From Frateuria_A sp051900535 (GTDB lineage Bacteria; Pseudomonadota; Gammaproteobacteria; Xanthomonadales; Rhodanobacteraceae): a stretch of 64,000 bases of DNA. Below are positions 7,760 through 15,674 of this stretch, piece after piece. The translations under genes were made by a program, and so were the position numbers. The first letter of the stretch is position 1, and the number at the start of each line of letters is the position of its first letter. The stretch covers positions 1 to 64,000 of the forward strand of contig NZ_JBHZGI010000003.1 in the NCBI RefSeq assembly GCF_051900535.1, in the 5' to 3' direction. The notes under the pieces were generated by a model. The model did no database searches, was not told the origin of the DNA, and saw only the letters and a program-made list of their open reading frames with translations.

Positions 7760-7858
7760 CGTCGGTCTGCGCAACGCAGGCTGGCTGCTTTTTGCCAGCT
7801 CACAATTTGATTGATTTCCGGTTTTATCGGATATCGGTGCACTCTGAAGGATGTTTTC

Positions 7859-8254
7859 ATGAGCATGACTGATCCCATCGCCGATCTGTTTACGCGCATC
7901 CGCAATGCCCAACTCTCGGGCAAGCAGGCCGTAAGCATGCCGTCGTCGAAGCTGAAGTTGGCGATCGCCAACCTCCTCAAGAACGAGGGCTATATCCTCG
8001 ACGCCAAGTCTTCCGCCCAGGAAGGCAAGCCGGTGCTCGAGATCAAGCTCAAGTATTTCGAAGGCCGCCCGGCCATCGAGGCCATCTCCCGTGTTTCCCG
8101 CTCCGGCCTGCGCGTGTATCGCGGCAAGGACGAGCTGCCGAAGGTGCTCGGCGGCATGGGTATCTCGATCATTTCGACTTCCGCCGGTCTCATGACCGAT
8201 GCGCAGGCCCGCGCCAAGGGTCTGGGCGGCGAAGTCATCGGCCAAGTGGCGTAA
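7859..8254 (+). CDS. rpsH: 30S ribosomal protein S8
   Basis: S8 organises the central 16S rRNA domain and in E. coli represses the spc operon. The 131-residue product starts MSMTDPIADLFTRIRN; the ATG at 7859 aligns with the E. coli start, although a second ATG lies two codons later. It contains ELPKVLGGMGI and STSAGLMTD. Because the gene follows a wide gap, it may head its own transcript. Confidence 0.97.
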   Translation: MSMTDPIADLFTRIRNAQLSGKQAVSMPSSKLKLAIANLLKNEGYILDAKSSAQEGKPVLEIKLKYFEGRPAIEAISRVSRSGLRVYRGKDELPKVLGGMGISIISTSAGLMTDAQARAKGLGGEVIGQVA

Positions 8255-8263
8255 GGAGTTTCC

Positions 8264-8791
8264 ATGTCCCGCGTTGCCAAACAACCGATCAATCTGCCCA
8301 AGGGCGTGGAACTGAAGTCCGACGCCAGCGGCATTTCCGTCAAAGGCCCGAAGGGCACGCTGTCGATCCATGTCCTGCCGGGCGTGTCGGTGGCCGTCAA
8401 TGATGGTGTCGCCAATATCACGCTCGCCGATGGCGCCGACGACAAGTTCGGCGGTACCGCGCGCGCCCTGCTGGCCAACATGGTCAAGGGCGTGTCCGAC
8501 GGCTACGAGCGTAAGCTCGAGCTGGTCGGCGTGGGCTATCGCGCCTCGATGGCCGGCAAGGCGCTGAACCTCAGCCTGGGCTTTTCGCACCCAGTCGTGT
8601 TCAACGCGCCTGAGGGCATCACCCTCGAGACCCCGACGCAGACCGAGATCCTGATCAAGGGTACCGACAAGCAGCGCGTCGGCGAAGTCGCCGCCAAGAT
8701 CCGTGGCTTCCGTCCGCCGGAGCCTTACAAGGGCAAGGGCGTGCGCTATGCCGGCGAGAAGATCACCCTGAAGGAAGCCAAGAAGGCCTGA
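8264..8791 (+). CDS. rplF: 50S ribosomal protein L6
   Basis: L6 lies near the factor-binding region of the 50S subunit. The 175-residue product starts MSRVAKQPINLPKGVE and contains VGVGYRASMAGK and RPPEPYKGKGVRYAGE, the conserved C-terminal signature. The gene lies 9 bp after rpsH, and a 97-bp gap with a REP-like palindrome follows. Confidence 0.98.
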   Translation: MSRVAKQPINLPKGVELKSDASGISVKGPKGTLSIHVLPGVSVAVNDGVANITLADGADDKFGGTARALLANMVKGVSDGYERKLELVGVGYRASMAGKALNLSLGFSHPVVFNAPEGITLETPTQTEILIKGTDKQRVGEVAAKIRGFRPPEPYKGKGVRYAGEKITLKEAKKA

Positions 8792-8808
8792 GTGCGCGTC
8801 CCCTGCGT

Positions 8809-8841
8809 GTGGGAGCGGCCGTCCATGGCCGCACTGCTCAC
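8809..8841 (+). repeat. REP-like palindrome between rplF and rplR
   Basis: GTGGGAGCG leads into a stem GCGGCC ... GGCCGC (with the 6-nt loop GTCCAT), followed by GCACTGCTCAC. The stretch TCCATGGCCGCACTGCTCAC (8822-8841) recurs with two changes at 14512-14531 between rpoA and rplQ. The GGAGCG head is shared with repeats at 14431, 39643, 50694, 50746 and 52301. Confidence 0.7.
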
Positions 8842-8888
8842 AAGTGCACTGCGTAACTACCGCCGATCCGCTTTCGAGGAACAGACAG

Positions 8889-9242
8889 ATGAACAAGAAC
8901 GAATCCCGCCTGCGCCGCGCCAAGTCCACGCGCGCCCACATCCGCAAGCTCGCCGTGGCTCGCCTGTCGGTGCATCGCACCGGTCAGCATCTTTACGCCC
9001 AGGTGTTCGACGCCTCCGGCGAAAAAGTCATGGCGGCTGCGTCCACTGTGCAGAAGTCGGTGGCCGAAGGGCTTAAGGGCACCAAGAACCTGGCCGCCGC
9101 CGCGGCGGTGGGCAAGGCCGTGGCCGAGCGTGCGCTCGCCGCGGGTATCGAGTCGGTCGCCTTTGACCGCTCTGGCTTCCGTTATCACGGTCGCATCCAG
9201 GCCCTGGCCGATGCGGCGCGCGAGGCGGGCCTGAAATTCTGA
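8889..9242 (+). CDS. rplR: 50S ribosomal protein L18
   Basis: L18 binds 5S rRNA. The 117-residue product starts at the ATG of MNKNESRLRRAKSTR, preceded by GAGGAA; the open frame further upstream runs through the REP-like repeat and is not coding. The core HRTGQHLYAQVF and the C-terminal FDRSGFRYHGRIQALADAAR match the family. Confidence 0.98.
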   Translation: MNKNESRLRRAKSTRAHIRKLAVARLSVHRTGQHLYAQVFDASGEKVMAAASTVQKSVAEGLKGTKNLAAAAAVGKAVAERALAAGIESVAFDRSGFRYHGRIQALADAAREAGLKF

Positions 9243-9246
9243 GGAT

Positions 9247-9330
9247 CCGGGAGCGGTTGCTCCCGGTCCTGTAGCGTCACACACAACAACAAGCGGCCAA
9301 GCCGCAAGCAAAAGCCCCGGATGGTCCGGG
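9247..9330 (+). repeat. Three consecutive hairpins between rplR and rpsE
   Basis: The 104-bp gap holds a perfect 8-bp stem CCGGGAGC/GCTCCCGG (9247-9266, loop GGTT), a 5-bp stem GCGGC/GCCGC (9293-9305) and a 6-bp stem CCCGGA/TCCGGG (9316-9330). None is followed by a T run. The first contains the GGAGCG head found in the REP-like repeats. Confidence 0.6.
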
Positions 9331-9346
9331 CACACGGAATAGAGAA

Positions 9347-9856
9347 ATGTCTTCGAACGATCGCGAAAATTCGGACGGCCTGCTCGAGAAGCTGATTGCC
9401 GTCAACCGCGTGGCCAAGACCGTCAAGGGTGGCCGCCAGATGAGCTTCACTGCGCTGACCGTGGTCGGCGACGGCGAAGGCAAGGTCGGCTTTGGCTATG
9501 GCAAGGCGCGTGAAGTGCCGGTCGCCATCTCCAAGGCGATGGACCGCGCTCGTCGCAACATGGTGAGCATCGATCTGAACAACGGGACCCTGTGGTACGC
9601 CATCAAGGCCAACCACGGTGCGGCTCGCGTGTTCATGCAGCCGGCCGCCGAGGGTACGGGCGTGATCGCCGGTGGCGCCATGCGTGCGGTGCTCGAAGTG
9701 GTCGGCGTCAAGAACGTGCTGGCCAAGGCGGTCGGTTCGCGCAACCCGATCAACCTGGTGCGCGCCACCATCAAGGGCCTGCAGGCGATCGCCTCGCCGA
9801 AGCGCATCGCCGCAAAGCGTGGCAAGACCGTGGAAGAGGTGATGGGCAATGGCTAA
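9347..9856 (+). CDS. rpsE: 30S ribosomal protein S5
   Basis: S5 acts in decoding accuracy and 30S assembly. The 169-residue product contains VAKTVKGGRQMSFTALTVVG and GYGKAREVPVAI, the double-stranded RNA binding fold of the family. The ATG follows AATAGAGAA, a weak ribosome site. The 3' end overlaps rpmD by 8 bp. Confidence 0.98.
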   Translation: MSSNDRENSDGLLEKLIAVNRVAKTVKGGRQMSFTALTVVGDGEGKVGFGYGKAREVPVAISKAMDRARRNMVSIDLNNGTLWYAIKANHGAARVFMQPAAEGTGVIAGGAMRAVLEVVGVKNVLAKAVGSRNPINLVRATIKGLQAIASPKRIAAKRGKTVEEVMGNG

Positions 9857-10046
9857 GAACAACAACACCGCCGCCACCGTGCGCGTGCGCCTGGTCAAGG
9901 GGCTGCGCGGCGTGCAGGGGCGTCACCGCCTGAGCGTCAAGGCGCTGGGCCTGAACAAGCTCAACGATGTCCGTGAACTGAAGGACAGCCCGCAGGTGCG
10001 TGGCCTGATCAACACGGTCTACTACCTGGTCCGGGTGGAGGAGTAA
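9849..10046 (+). CDS. rpmD: 50S ribosomal protein L30
   Basis: L30 is a small 50S protein. The 65-residue product contains VRVRLVKGLRGVQGRHR and GLNKLNDVRELKDSP, which is the family pattern; a Thr/Asn-rich stretch makes it slightly longer than usual. The start overlaps the rpsE end by 8 bp. rplO follows after 5 bp. Confidence 0.97.
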   Translation: MAKNNNTAATVRVRLVKGLRGVQGRHRLSVKALGLNKLNDVRELKDSPQVRGLINTVYYLVRVEE

Positions 10047-10051
10047 TCATC

Positions 10052-10483
10052 ATGCGTCTCAACGACATCAAGCCGGCTGCCGGCGCGCGCAAGACGCGCC
10101 TTCGCGTCGGTCGCGGTATCGGTTCGGGCCTGGGCAAGACTGCCGGCCGCGGCCACAAGGGTCAGCATGCCCGCGCCGGCGGCACCCACAAGTTCGGCTT
10201 CGAGGGCGGCCAGATGCCGCTGCAGCGTCGCCTGCCCAAGGTCGGCTTTCGCTCGAAGAAGAAGGCCGAGAGCCAGGAAGTGTTCTTGTACCAGCTCGCC
10301 AACCTGAAGGCGGACGTGATCGATCCGATCGCGTTGCACCAGGCCGGTCTGGTGGACAGCAAGGCGAAGAGGATCAAGGTCGTCGCCAAGGGCGAAATCG
10401 GCCGCGCGGTCAAGCTCTCCGGCGTGCTCGCCACGGCCGGCGCCAAGGCAGCCATCGAGGCTGCCGGCGGCAGCGTGGAGTAA
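10052..10483 (+). CDS. rplO: 50S ribosomal protein L15
   Basis: L15 is a late-assembly protein with an extended basic N-terminus. The 143-residue product starts MRLNDIKPAAGARKTRLRVG and carries GRGHKGQHARAG and FEGGQMPLQRRLPK, all diagnostic. secY begins 4 bp after the stop. Confidence 0.98.
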   Translation: MRLNDIKPAAGARKTRLRVGRGIGSGLGKTAGRGHKGQHARAGGTHKFGFEGGQMPLQRRLPKVGFRSKKKAESQEVFLYQLANLKADVIDPIALHQAGLVDSKAKRIKVVAKGEIGRAVKLSGVLATAGAKAAIEAAGGSVE

Positions 10484-10487
10484 GACG

Positions 10488-11813
10488 GTGGCGCAAGCCC
10501 AGGGCAATGCGCTCGGCGCGCTCGGCAAGCTGACGGAACTCCGCCAGCGCATCTTCTTCGTGATTGGTGCGCTGGTTGTGTTCCGCCTCGGTTCGTTCAT
10601 TCCGGTGCCGGGCGTCAATCCGGAAGCCATGACGCGGCTGATCCAGGGCGGCGGTGGCCTGTTGAACATGTTCAACATGTTCTCCGGCGGCTCGCTCCAG
10701 CGCTTCTCGGTGTTCGCGCTCGGCGTGGTGCCGTACATCTCGGCCTCGATCGTGGTGCAGATGATGGGGTCGGTGGTGCCGAGCCTGCAGGCGCTGCGCA
10801 AAGAGGGCGAGGCGGGTCGTCGCACGATGACCATGTACACGCGCTTCGGCACGGTGGGCCTGTCGGCGTTCCAGGCGTTCGGTATTGCCGCCGCGCTGCA
10901 GTCGCAGACGGCTGCGGGCGGTGCGCCGGTGGTCTATACCCCCGGGTTCGGCTTCATCCTCGCGTCGGTCGTCGGTCTCACCGCCGGTTCGATGTTCCTG
11001 ATGTGGCTGGGCGAGCAGATCACCGAGCGCGGTATCGGCAACGGCATTTCTCTGCTGATCTTCGCCGGCATCGTGGCGGGTCTTCCCGGCGCGGTATCCA
11101 GCACCCTTGGCATGGCCAGCAATGGTGAGCTGTCGGTGCTGCGCCTGATCATGGTGGTGGGCCTGGTGTTGGCGGTAACTGCCTTCGTGGTGTTCATGGA
11201 GCGCGCCCAGCGGCGCATCACCGTGAACTACGCTCGGCGCTCGGGTGGCCAGCGGGCATACATGAACCAGACCTCGCACCTGCCGCTGAAGATCAACATG
11301 TCGGGCGTGATCCCGCCGATCTTCGCCTCGAGTCTGCTGATGTTTCCGGCGACCGCGGTGAGCTGGTTCGGCGCAGGCCATCAGTCGCGCTGGCTGCAGA
11401 GCCTGACCCAGGCGATTGCGCCGGGCCAGCCGCTGTACGAGATCATCTACGCGGTGCTGGTGATCGTGTTCGCCTTCTTCTATACGGCGATCGTCTTCAA
11501 CTCGCAGGAAACGGCCGACAACCTAAAGCGGTCGGGTGCACTGATCCCGGGCATCCGTCCGGGCCGGGCCACCGGCGAGTACATCGACGGCGTGATGACC
11601 AGGCTGACGGGCGTGGGTGCGATCTATCTGGTGCTGGTGTGCCTGGTGCCCACGTTCATGCAGAACTACTGGCACGTTCCGTTCTATTTCGGCGGCACCT
11701 CGCTGCTGATCATCGTGGTGGTGGTCATGGACTTTACCGCCCAGGTGCAGGCGCATCTGGTCAGCCATCAGTACGAAAGTCTGCTCAAGAAGGCCAATCT
11801 CCGCCGCAGCTAG
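10488..11813 (+). CDS. secY: Protein translocase subunit SecY
   Basis: SecY forms the inner-membrane protein-conducting channel with SecE and SecG. The 441-residue product has about ten hydrophobic segments and the family signature around SASIVVQMM. The start is GTG (MAQAQGNALG), chosen because it follows rplO by 4 bp, with the ribosome site GGAG inside the rplO end. It closes the spc operon; rpmJ, which often follows secY, is absent. Confidence 0.98.
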   Translation: MAQAQGNALGALGKLTELRQRIFFVIGALVVFRLGSFIPVPGVNPEAMTRLIQGGGGLLNMFNMFSGGSLQRFSVFALGVVPYISASIVVQMMGSVVPSLQALRKEGEAGRRTMTMYTRFGTVGLSAFQAFGIAAALQSQTAAGGAPVVYTPGFGFILASVVGLTAGSMFLMWLGEQITERGIGNGISLLIFAGIVAGLPGAVSSTLGMASNGELSVLRLIMVVGLVLAVTAFVVFMERAQRRITVNYARRSGGQRAYMNQTSHLPLKINMSGVIPPIFASSLLMFPATAVSWFGAGHQSRWLQSLTQAIAPGQPLYEIIYAVLVIVFAFFYTAIVFNSQETADNLKRSGALIPGIRPGRATGEYIDGVMTRLTGVGAIYLVLVCLVPTFMQNYWHVPFYFGGTSLLIIVVVVMDFTAQVQAHLVSHQYESLLKKANLRRS

Positions 11814-11874
11814 TGGCTGCTGGGGCGGTGGAGGCGGGTCACGTCGGGAAGCGGGCGGCACGGCGCCGCAGGGC

Positions 11875-11903
11875 TTTCCTGTTAGGGTAATTCAGGTTAA
11901 AAT
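11875..11903 (+). promoter_or_regulatory. Weak candidate promoter of the alpha operon
   Basis: TTTCCT (11875-11880), a 17-bp spacer and TAAAAT (11898-11903) lie 43 bp upstream of rpsM in the 132-bp secY-rpsM gap. The -35 match is poor. I see no rpmJ or other gene in the gap. Confidence 0.35.
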
Positions 11904-11945
11904 TGCGCGTTTACCGCGCAAGAAACGCATCGGAGAAAGTACATC

Positions 11946-12302
11946 ATGGCGCGCATCGCGGGTGTCAATTTGCCGGTCCACAAGCATGTGTGGGTTGGCC
12001 TGCAGAGCATCTACGGCATCGGCCGCAGCCGGGCCAAGAAGGTCTGTGCGGATGCCGGGGTGGTTCCGACCACGCCGATCAAGTCCCTCAGCGAGGGCGA
12101 GGTGGAGAAGCTCCGCCACGAAATCGGCAAATACGTTGTCGAGGGCGACCTCCGCCGTGAGGTGGGTATCGCCATCAAGCGCCTGATGGACCTGGGCACC
12201 TATCGTGGCCTGCGCCACCGTCGCGGCCTGCCGGTGCGCGGTCAGCGCACGCGTACCAATGCACGCACCCGCAAGGGTCCGCGTCGCGCGATCAAGAAGT
12301 AA
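11946..12302 (+). CDS. rpsM: 30S ribosomal protein S13
   Basis: S13 is a head protein that touches P-site tRNA and forms bridge B1. The 118-residue product starts MARIAGVNLPVHKHVWVGL and ends in the basic tail RTNARTRKGPRRAIKK with the family signature RGQRT. It is the first gene of the alpha operon, 12 bp before rpsK. Confidence 0.98.
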   Translation: MARIAGVNLPVHKHVWVGLQSIYGIGRSRAKKVCADAGVVPTTPIKSLSEGEVEKLRHEIGKYVVEGDLRREVGIAIKRLMDLGTYRGLRHRRGLPVRGQRTRTNARTRKGPRRAIKK

Positions 12303-12314
12303 CGGATTCCAATT

Positions 12315-12701
12315 ATGGCCAAGCCTGTCAAGACCAAGAAGAAGATCAAGCGCGTTGTCACGGATGCCGTGGCCCACGTGCAGGCCTCCTTCAACAACAC
12401 CATCGTCACCATCACCGACCGCCAGGGCAACGCGCTGTCGTGGGCAACTGCCGGCGGCGCGGGTTTCCGCGGTTCGCGCAAGTCCACGCCGTTCGCTGCC
12501 CAGGTCGCTGCCGAGAAGGCTGGCCGCGCGGCCGGCGACTACGGTGTGAAGACCGTGGAAGTGCGTATCAAGGGCCCCGGCCCGGGCCGCGAGTCGGCCG
12601 TGCGTTCGCTGAACGCGCTGGGCTACAAGGTCCTGAACATCATTGACGTCACGCCGATCCCGCATAACGGCTGCCGTCCCCCCAAGAAGCGTCGAGTCTA
12701 A
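12315..12701 (+). CDS. rpsK: 30S ribosomal protein S11
   Basis: S11 lies on the 30S platform near the E site. The 128-residue product has AHVQASFNNTIVTITDRQGN and ends PHNGCRPPKKRRV, both diagnostic. It is an alpha operon gene, 10 bp before rpsD. Confidence 0.98.
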   Translation: MAKPVKTKKKIKRVVTDAVAHVQASFNNTIVTITDRQGNALSWATAGGAGFRGSRKSTPFAAQVAAEKAGRAAGDYGVKTVEVRIKGPGPGRESAVRSLNALGYKVLNIIDVTPIPHNGCRPPKKRRV

Positions 12702-12711
12702 GGAGTAACCC

Positions 12712-13338
12712 ATGGCCCGTTATCGTGGAGCTACCTGCAAGCTCGCCCGCCGCGAGGGTGCGGATCTCAGCCTGAAGAGCCCGGCGCGTGCGCTGGACTC
12801 CAAGTGCAAGCTGGAAAACAAGCCCGGCCAGCATGGCGCCAACAAGCGCATGCGCATGTCCGACTACGCCGTCCAGCTGCGCGAGAAGCAGAAGGTCAAG
12901 CGCATCTACGGTGTGCTCGAGCGCCAGTTCAGCAACTACTACACCAAGGCGTCGACCCTCAAGGGCAACACCGGCGAGAACCTGCTGCGCCTGCTCGAGA
13001 GCCGTCTGGACAACGTCGTCTATCGCATGGGCTTCGCGGTGACCCGCGCCCAGGCCCGCCAGCTCGTCGCCCACAAGGCGGTGCTGGTCAACGGCAAGAA
13101 GGTCAACATCCCGTCGTACCAGGTCAAGCCTGGCGACGAGGTTGCGCTGACCGAGCGCGCCCGCAACCAGCTGCGCGTGCAGGAAGCGGCGACCGTGTTC
13201 GACACCATGGACCTGCGTCCGATCTGGCTCGAAGTCGATGCCAAGAAGTTTACTGGCACCTTCAAGTCGATGCCCGACCGCGGCGACCTGCCGTCGGACA
13301 TCAACGAAGCCCTGATCGTCGAGCTGTATTCGAAGTAA
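12712..13338 (+). CDS. rpsD: 30S ribosomal protein S4
   Basis: S4 starts 30S assembly and in E. coli represses the alpha operon. The 208-residue product starts MARYRGATCKLARREGADL and holds an S4 RNA-binding domain around RLDNVVYRMGF and VLVNGKKVNIPSYQVKPGD. It lies 15 bp before rpoA. Confidence 0.98.
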   Translation: MARYRGATCKLARREGADLSLKSPARALDSKCKLENKPGQHGANKRMRMSDYAVQLREKQKVKRIYGVLERQFSNYYTKASTLKGNTGENLLRLLESRLDNVVYRMGFAVTRAQARQLVAHKAVLVNGKKVNIPSYQVKPGDEVALTERARNQLRVQEAATVFDTMDLRPIWLEVDAKKFTGTFKSMPDRGDLPSDINEALIVELYSK

Positions 13339-13353
13339 TTACCGGAGCCCTGC

Positions 13354-14352
13354 ATGGCAGTTTCGTCAACTAGTGTGCTGCGGCCCCGTGGCCTCAGCGT
13401 CGAGCAGCTCGGAGCCAACCGCGCCAAGGTGGTGGTGGAGCCGCTCGAGCGTGGCTTCGGCCACACCCTGGGCAACGCGCTGCGCCGCGTGCTGCTCTCG
13501 TCGATCCCGGGCAGCGCCATCATCGAAGTGGAAATCGATGGCGTGCTGCACGAGTACACCACGCTCGAGGGCCTGCAGGAGGACGTGATCGAAGTCCTGC
13601 TCAACCTCAAGGACGTGGCCATCCGCCAACACTCCGGCGACGAGGTCACCCTGACCCTGTCGAAGAAGGGCAAGGGCGTGGTCACGGCCGGCGACATCGT
13701 CGTCGACCACACGGTGGAAATCGTCAACCCCGAACACGTGATCTGCCACCTGACCAAGGACATCGCGCTCAACATGCGCCTGAAGGTGCGTCGTGGTGTC
13801 GGTTACCAGCCGGCCAGCGCGCGCCAGCATCCGGACGACGAGGCGCGCCCGATCGGCCGCCTGCAGCTCGATGCCTCCTTCGCGCCGGTGCTGCGCGTGG
13901 CCTACGAGGTCGACGCGGCCCGCGTGGAACAGCGCACCAACCTCGACAAGCTGGTGCTCGATATCGAGACCAACGGCACCATCGGTGCGGAAGACGCGGT
14001 CCGCAAGGCCGCCGAGATCCTCAACGACCAACTGTCGGTGTTCGGCGACTTCTCGCGCCGCGAGAGCGCGTCGGACAAGGCGGAGAAGGGCGGTTTCGAT
14101 CCGCTGCTGCTGCGCCCGATCGACGACCTGGAGCTGACCGTGCGTTCGGCCAACTGCCTGAAGGCCGAGAGCATCTACTACATCGGCGACCTGGTGCAGA
14201 AGACCGAGGTCGAGCTGCTCAAGACCCCGAACCTGGGCAAGAAGTCGCTCACCGAGATCAAGGACGTGCTCGGTTCGCGCGGCCTGGCCCTCGGCATGAA
14301 GCTGGAAAACTGGCCGCCGCCGGGTCTCTCGCACGGCATGCAGCTGGGTTGA
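13354..14352 (+). CDS. rpoA: RNA polymerase alpha subunit
   Basis: RpoA dimerises to start core enzyme assembly, and its C-terminal domain binds UP elements and activators. The 332-residue product has the N-terminal assembly domain (LERGFGHTLGNALRRVLLSS) and a C-terminal domain with VRSANCLKAESIYYIGDL and LGKKSLTEIKDVL. It belongs to the alpha operon after rpsD. The downstream gap to rplQ is unusually wide (278 bp) and full of palindromes. Confidence 0.99.
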   Translation: MAVSSTSVLRPRGLSVEQLGANRAKVVVEPLERGFGHTLGNALRRVLLSSIPGSAIIEVEIDGVLHEYTTLEGLQEDVIEVLLNLKDVAIRQHSGDEVTLTLSKKGKGVVTAGDIVVDHTVEIVNPEHVICHLTKDIALNMRLKVRRGVGYQPASARQHPDDEARPIGRLQLDASFAPVLRVAYEVDAARVEQRTNLDKLVLDIETNGTIGAEDAVRKAAEILNDQLSVFGDFSRRESASDKAEKGGFDPLLLRPIDDLELTVRSANCLKAESIYYIGDLVQKTEVELLKTPNLGKKSLTEIKDVLGSRGLALGMKLENWPPPGLSHGMQLG

Positions 14353-14358
14353 TGTTTG

Positions 14359-14384
14359 CGGCGGCGATCGCGAGATCGCCGCCG
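14359..14384 (+). repeat. GC-rich hairpin with GNRA-type loop after rpoA
   Basis: An 11-bp perfect stem (14359-14369 with 14374-14384) closes on the tetraloop GCGA and starts 6 bp after the rpoA stop. There is no T run. It may protect the 3' end of the rpoA message or act as an RNase-resistant element. Confidence 0.7.
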
Positions 14385-14426
14385 ACGTTTCAAGCTGGCG
14401 GGTTCCGATCGGTTCCTGCCAGTCCT

Positions 14427-14531
14427 TGTTGGAGCGGTCGTTTTGACCGCCCGTTGAGGGACCTGCTTGGTCCCACGCGATCCTTGCGATCGCCAGAGCA
14501 ATAGACGGCCATCCATGGTCGCACTTCTCAC
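14427..14531 (+). repeat. REP-like hairpin cluster between rpoA and rplQ
   Basis: Three short perfect hairpins stand in a row: GCGGTC/GACCGC (14434-14450), GGGACC/GGTCCC (14458-14474) and GCGATC/GATCGC (14477-14493). A partial copy of the rplF-rplR palindrome follows (14512-14531). The first begins with GTTGGAGCG, the REP-like head. The rest of the gap to 14630 shows no gene. Confidence 0.7.
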
Positions 14532-14630
14532 GAGAGCCTGTCCTCAAAGGGCTCGGAACAGCGGGCAACCGCGGAAAGCCGGACACAACCGCCGGTTTTT
14601 CATAACAACAGACTGAAGAGAGTTCTCACC

Positions 14631-15017
14631 ATGCGCCACCAGAAATCGGGCCGCAAGCTCAATCGCACCAGCTCGCACCGCGAAGCCATGTTCAAGAACA
14701 TGGCCGCCTCGCTGATCAAGCATGAGCTGATCCGCACCACCCTGCCCAAGGCCAAGGAACTGCGCCGCGTCGCCGAGCCGCTGATCACGCTGGCCAAGGC
14801 CGATGGCGTCGCCAACCGCCGCCTTGCCTTCTCGCGCCTGCGCGACAAGGAAGCCGTAGGCAAGCTGTTCGTCGAACTGGGCCCGCGCTACCGCGAGCGT
14901 CCCGGCGGCTACCTGCGCATCCTCAAGTGCGGCTTCCGCCCGGGCGACAATGCCCCGATGGCCTACGTGGAGCTGGTCGACCGCCCGCAGAACGCCACGG
15001 CGGCCGAGGCCGAGTAA
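14631..15017 (+). CDS. rplQ: 50S ribosomal protein L17
   Basis: L17 lies near the tunnel exit. The 128-residue product starts MRHQKSGRKLNRTSSHREAMFKNM (family start) and ends with an Ala/Glu-rich tail. It is the last gene of the alpha operon. A 278-bp repeat-filled gap separates it from rpoA, where most bacteria have a few tens of bases. Confidence 0.98.
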   Translation: MRHQKSGRKLNRTSSHREAMFKNMAASLIKHELIRTTLPKAKELRRVAEPLITLAKADGVANRRLAFSRLRDKEAVGKLFVELGPRYRERPGGYLRILKCGFRPGDNAPMAYVELVDRPQNATAAEAE

Positions 15018-15055
15018 GCCTCCTGCTATTCGGGCGTCCAGACGTCCAAACACGA

Positions 15056-15092
15056 AACCCTGGCGGGCAACCTGCCGGGGTTTTTTGTTTTT
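15056..15092 (+). terminator. Terminator of the ribosomal protein cluster
   Basis: The 9-bp stem AACCCTGGC (15056-15064) with GCCGGGGTT (15074-15082), one G-U pair, runs into TTTTTT (15081-15086) and a second T5 run. It lies 39 bp after the rplQ stop. Confidence 0.92.
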
Positions 15093-15104
15093 CGGGACCG
15101 CTTG

Positions 15105-15133
15105 CTGACAGCGCCCCGGCAAGCGGGTAATGT
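15105..15133 (+). promoter_or_regulatory. Candidate sigma70 promoter of dsbB
   Basis: CTGACA (15105-15110), a 17-bp spacer and TAATGT (15128-15133) lie 28 bp upstream of the dsbB ATG. The -35 is good but the -10 is weak. Confidence 0.35.
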
Positions 15134-15160
15134 CGACTTTCCGCAACGCAACAACCCGCC

Positions 15161-15661
15161 ATGAACCCTCTGCACTGGTCGTACCGCATCAGCTTCCTCA
15201 TGGGCTTCGTCGCCTGCGTGGCCTTGCTCGGCTTCGCGCTGTACACCGAGTACGCGTGGGGACTCATCCCTTGCCCGCTGTGCATCTTCCAGCGCATCGG
15301 TTTCCTGGTGATGGCAGTGTTCTTCCTGATCGGTGCACTGCACGCGCCACGGCGCGGGTCGCGTTGGGTCTACACCGCTGGCGTGTTGCTGGGCGCCTTA
15401 TGGGGCATCGCCGTGGCGGGTCGGCATTTGTGGATCCAGTCGCTGCCGGCCGACCAGGTGCCTTCGTGCGGGCCGCCGCTCGATTACATGTTCGACGCCT
15501 TCCCGTTCGCGCAGGTGCTGCGCATGGTGTTTACCGGCTCGGGCGAATGCGCCAAGGTCGAGCCTGTTCTCGGATTGCCGATGCCCGCCTGGACCCTGCT
15601 GTGGTTCGTGCTGCTGGCGATCCTCGCACTCGTCGCCACCGCGCGCCGCCGCAATAGCTGA
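15161..15661 (+). CDS. dsbB: Disulfide bond formation protein B
   Basis: DsbB is the inner-membrane quinone reductase that reoxidises DsbA. The 166-residue product has four hydrophobic segments. It has the redox pair CPLC (Cys38 and Cys41) after the first periplasmic loop and the second pair Cys103 and Cys130 in the second loop, the arrangement needed for activity. The DAHP synthase gene starts 13 bp downstream, so they may share a transcript. No dsbA is present here. Confidence 0.96.
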   Translation: MNPLHWSYRISFLMGFVACVALLGFALYTEYAWGLIPCPLCIFQRIGFLVMAVFFLIGALHAPRRGSRWVYTAGVLLGALWGIAVAGRHLWIQSLPADQVPSCGPPLDYMFDAFPFAQVLRMVFTGSGECAKVEPVLGLPMPAWTLLWFVLLAILALVATARRRNS

Positions 15662-15674
15662 TTCGGACATCATC

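Noticed and set aside
4026..8980. Long minus-strand open frames of 340-570 codons opposite ribosomal genes (for example 4026-5057, 5914-7635, 7289-8980)
   Set aside because: They are mirror frames of GC-rich codons. They span several true genes, are rich in His, Arg and Ala without family features, and have no ribosome sites.
14427..14531. Row of evenly short hairpins considered as a CRISPR-like array
   Set aside because: The units differ in sequence and length, there are no constant repeats with unique spacers, and no cas genes occur.
13366..14586. 406-codon minus-strand frame opposite rpoA
   Set aside because: It is a shadow of rpoA third-position GC bias, with no recognisable domain.
15333..15674. 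Apparent N-terminal extension of DAHP synthase running through dsbB
   Set aside because: The extra residues are dsbB read in another frame; family length and the GTG at 15675 fit the true start.
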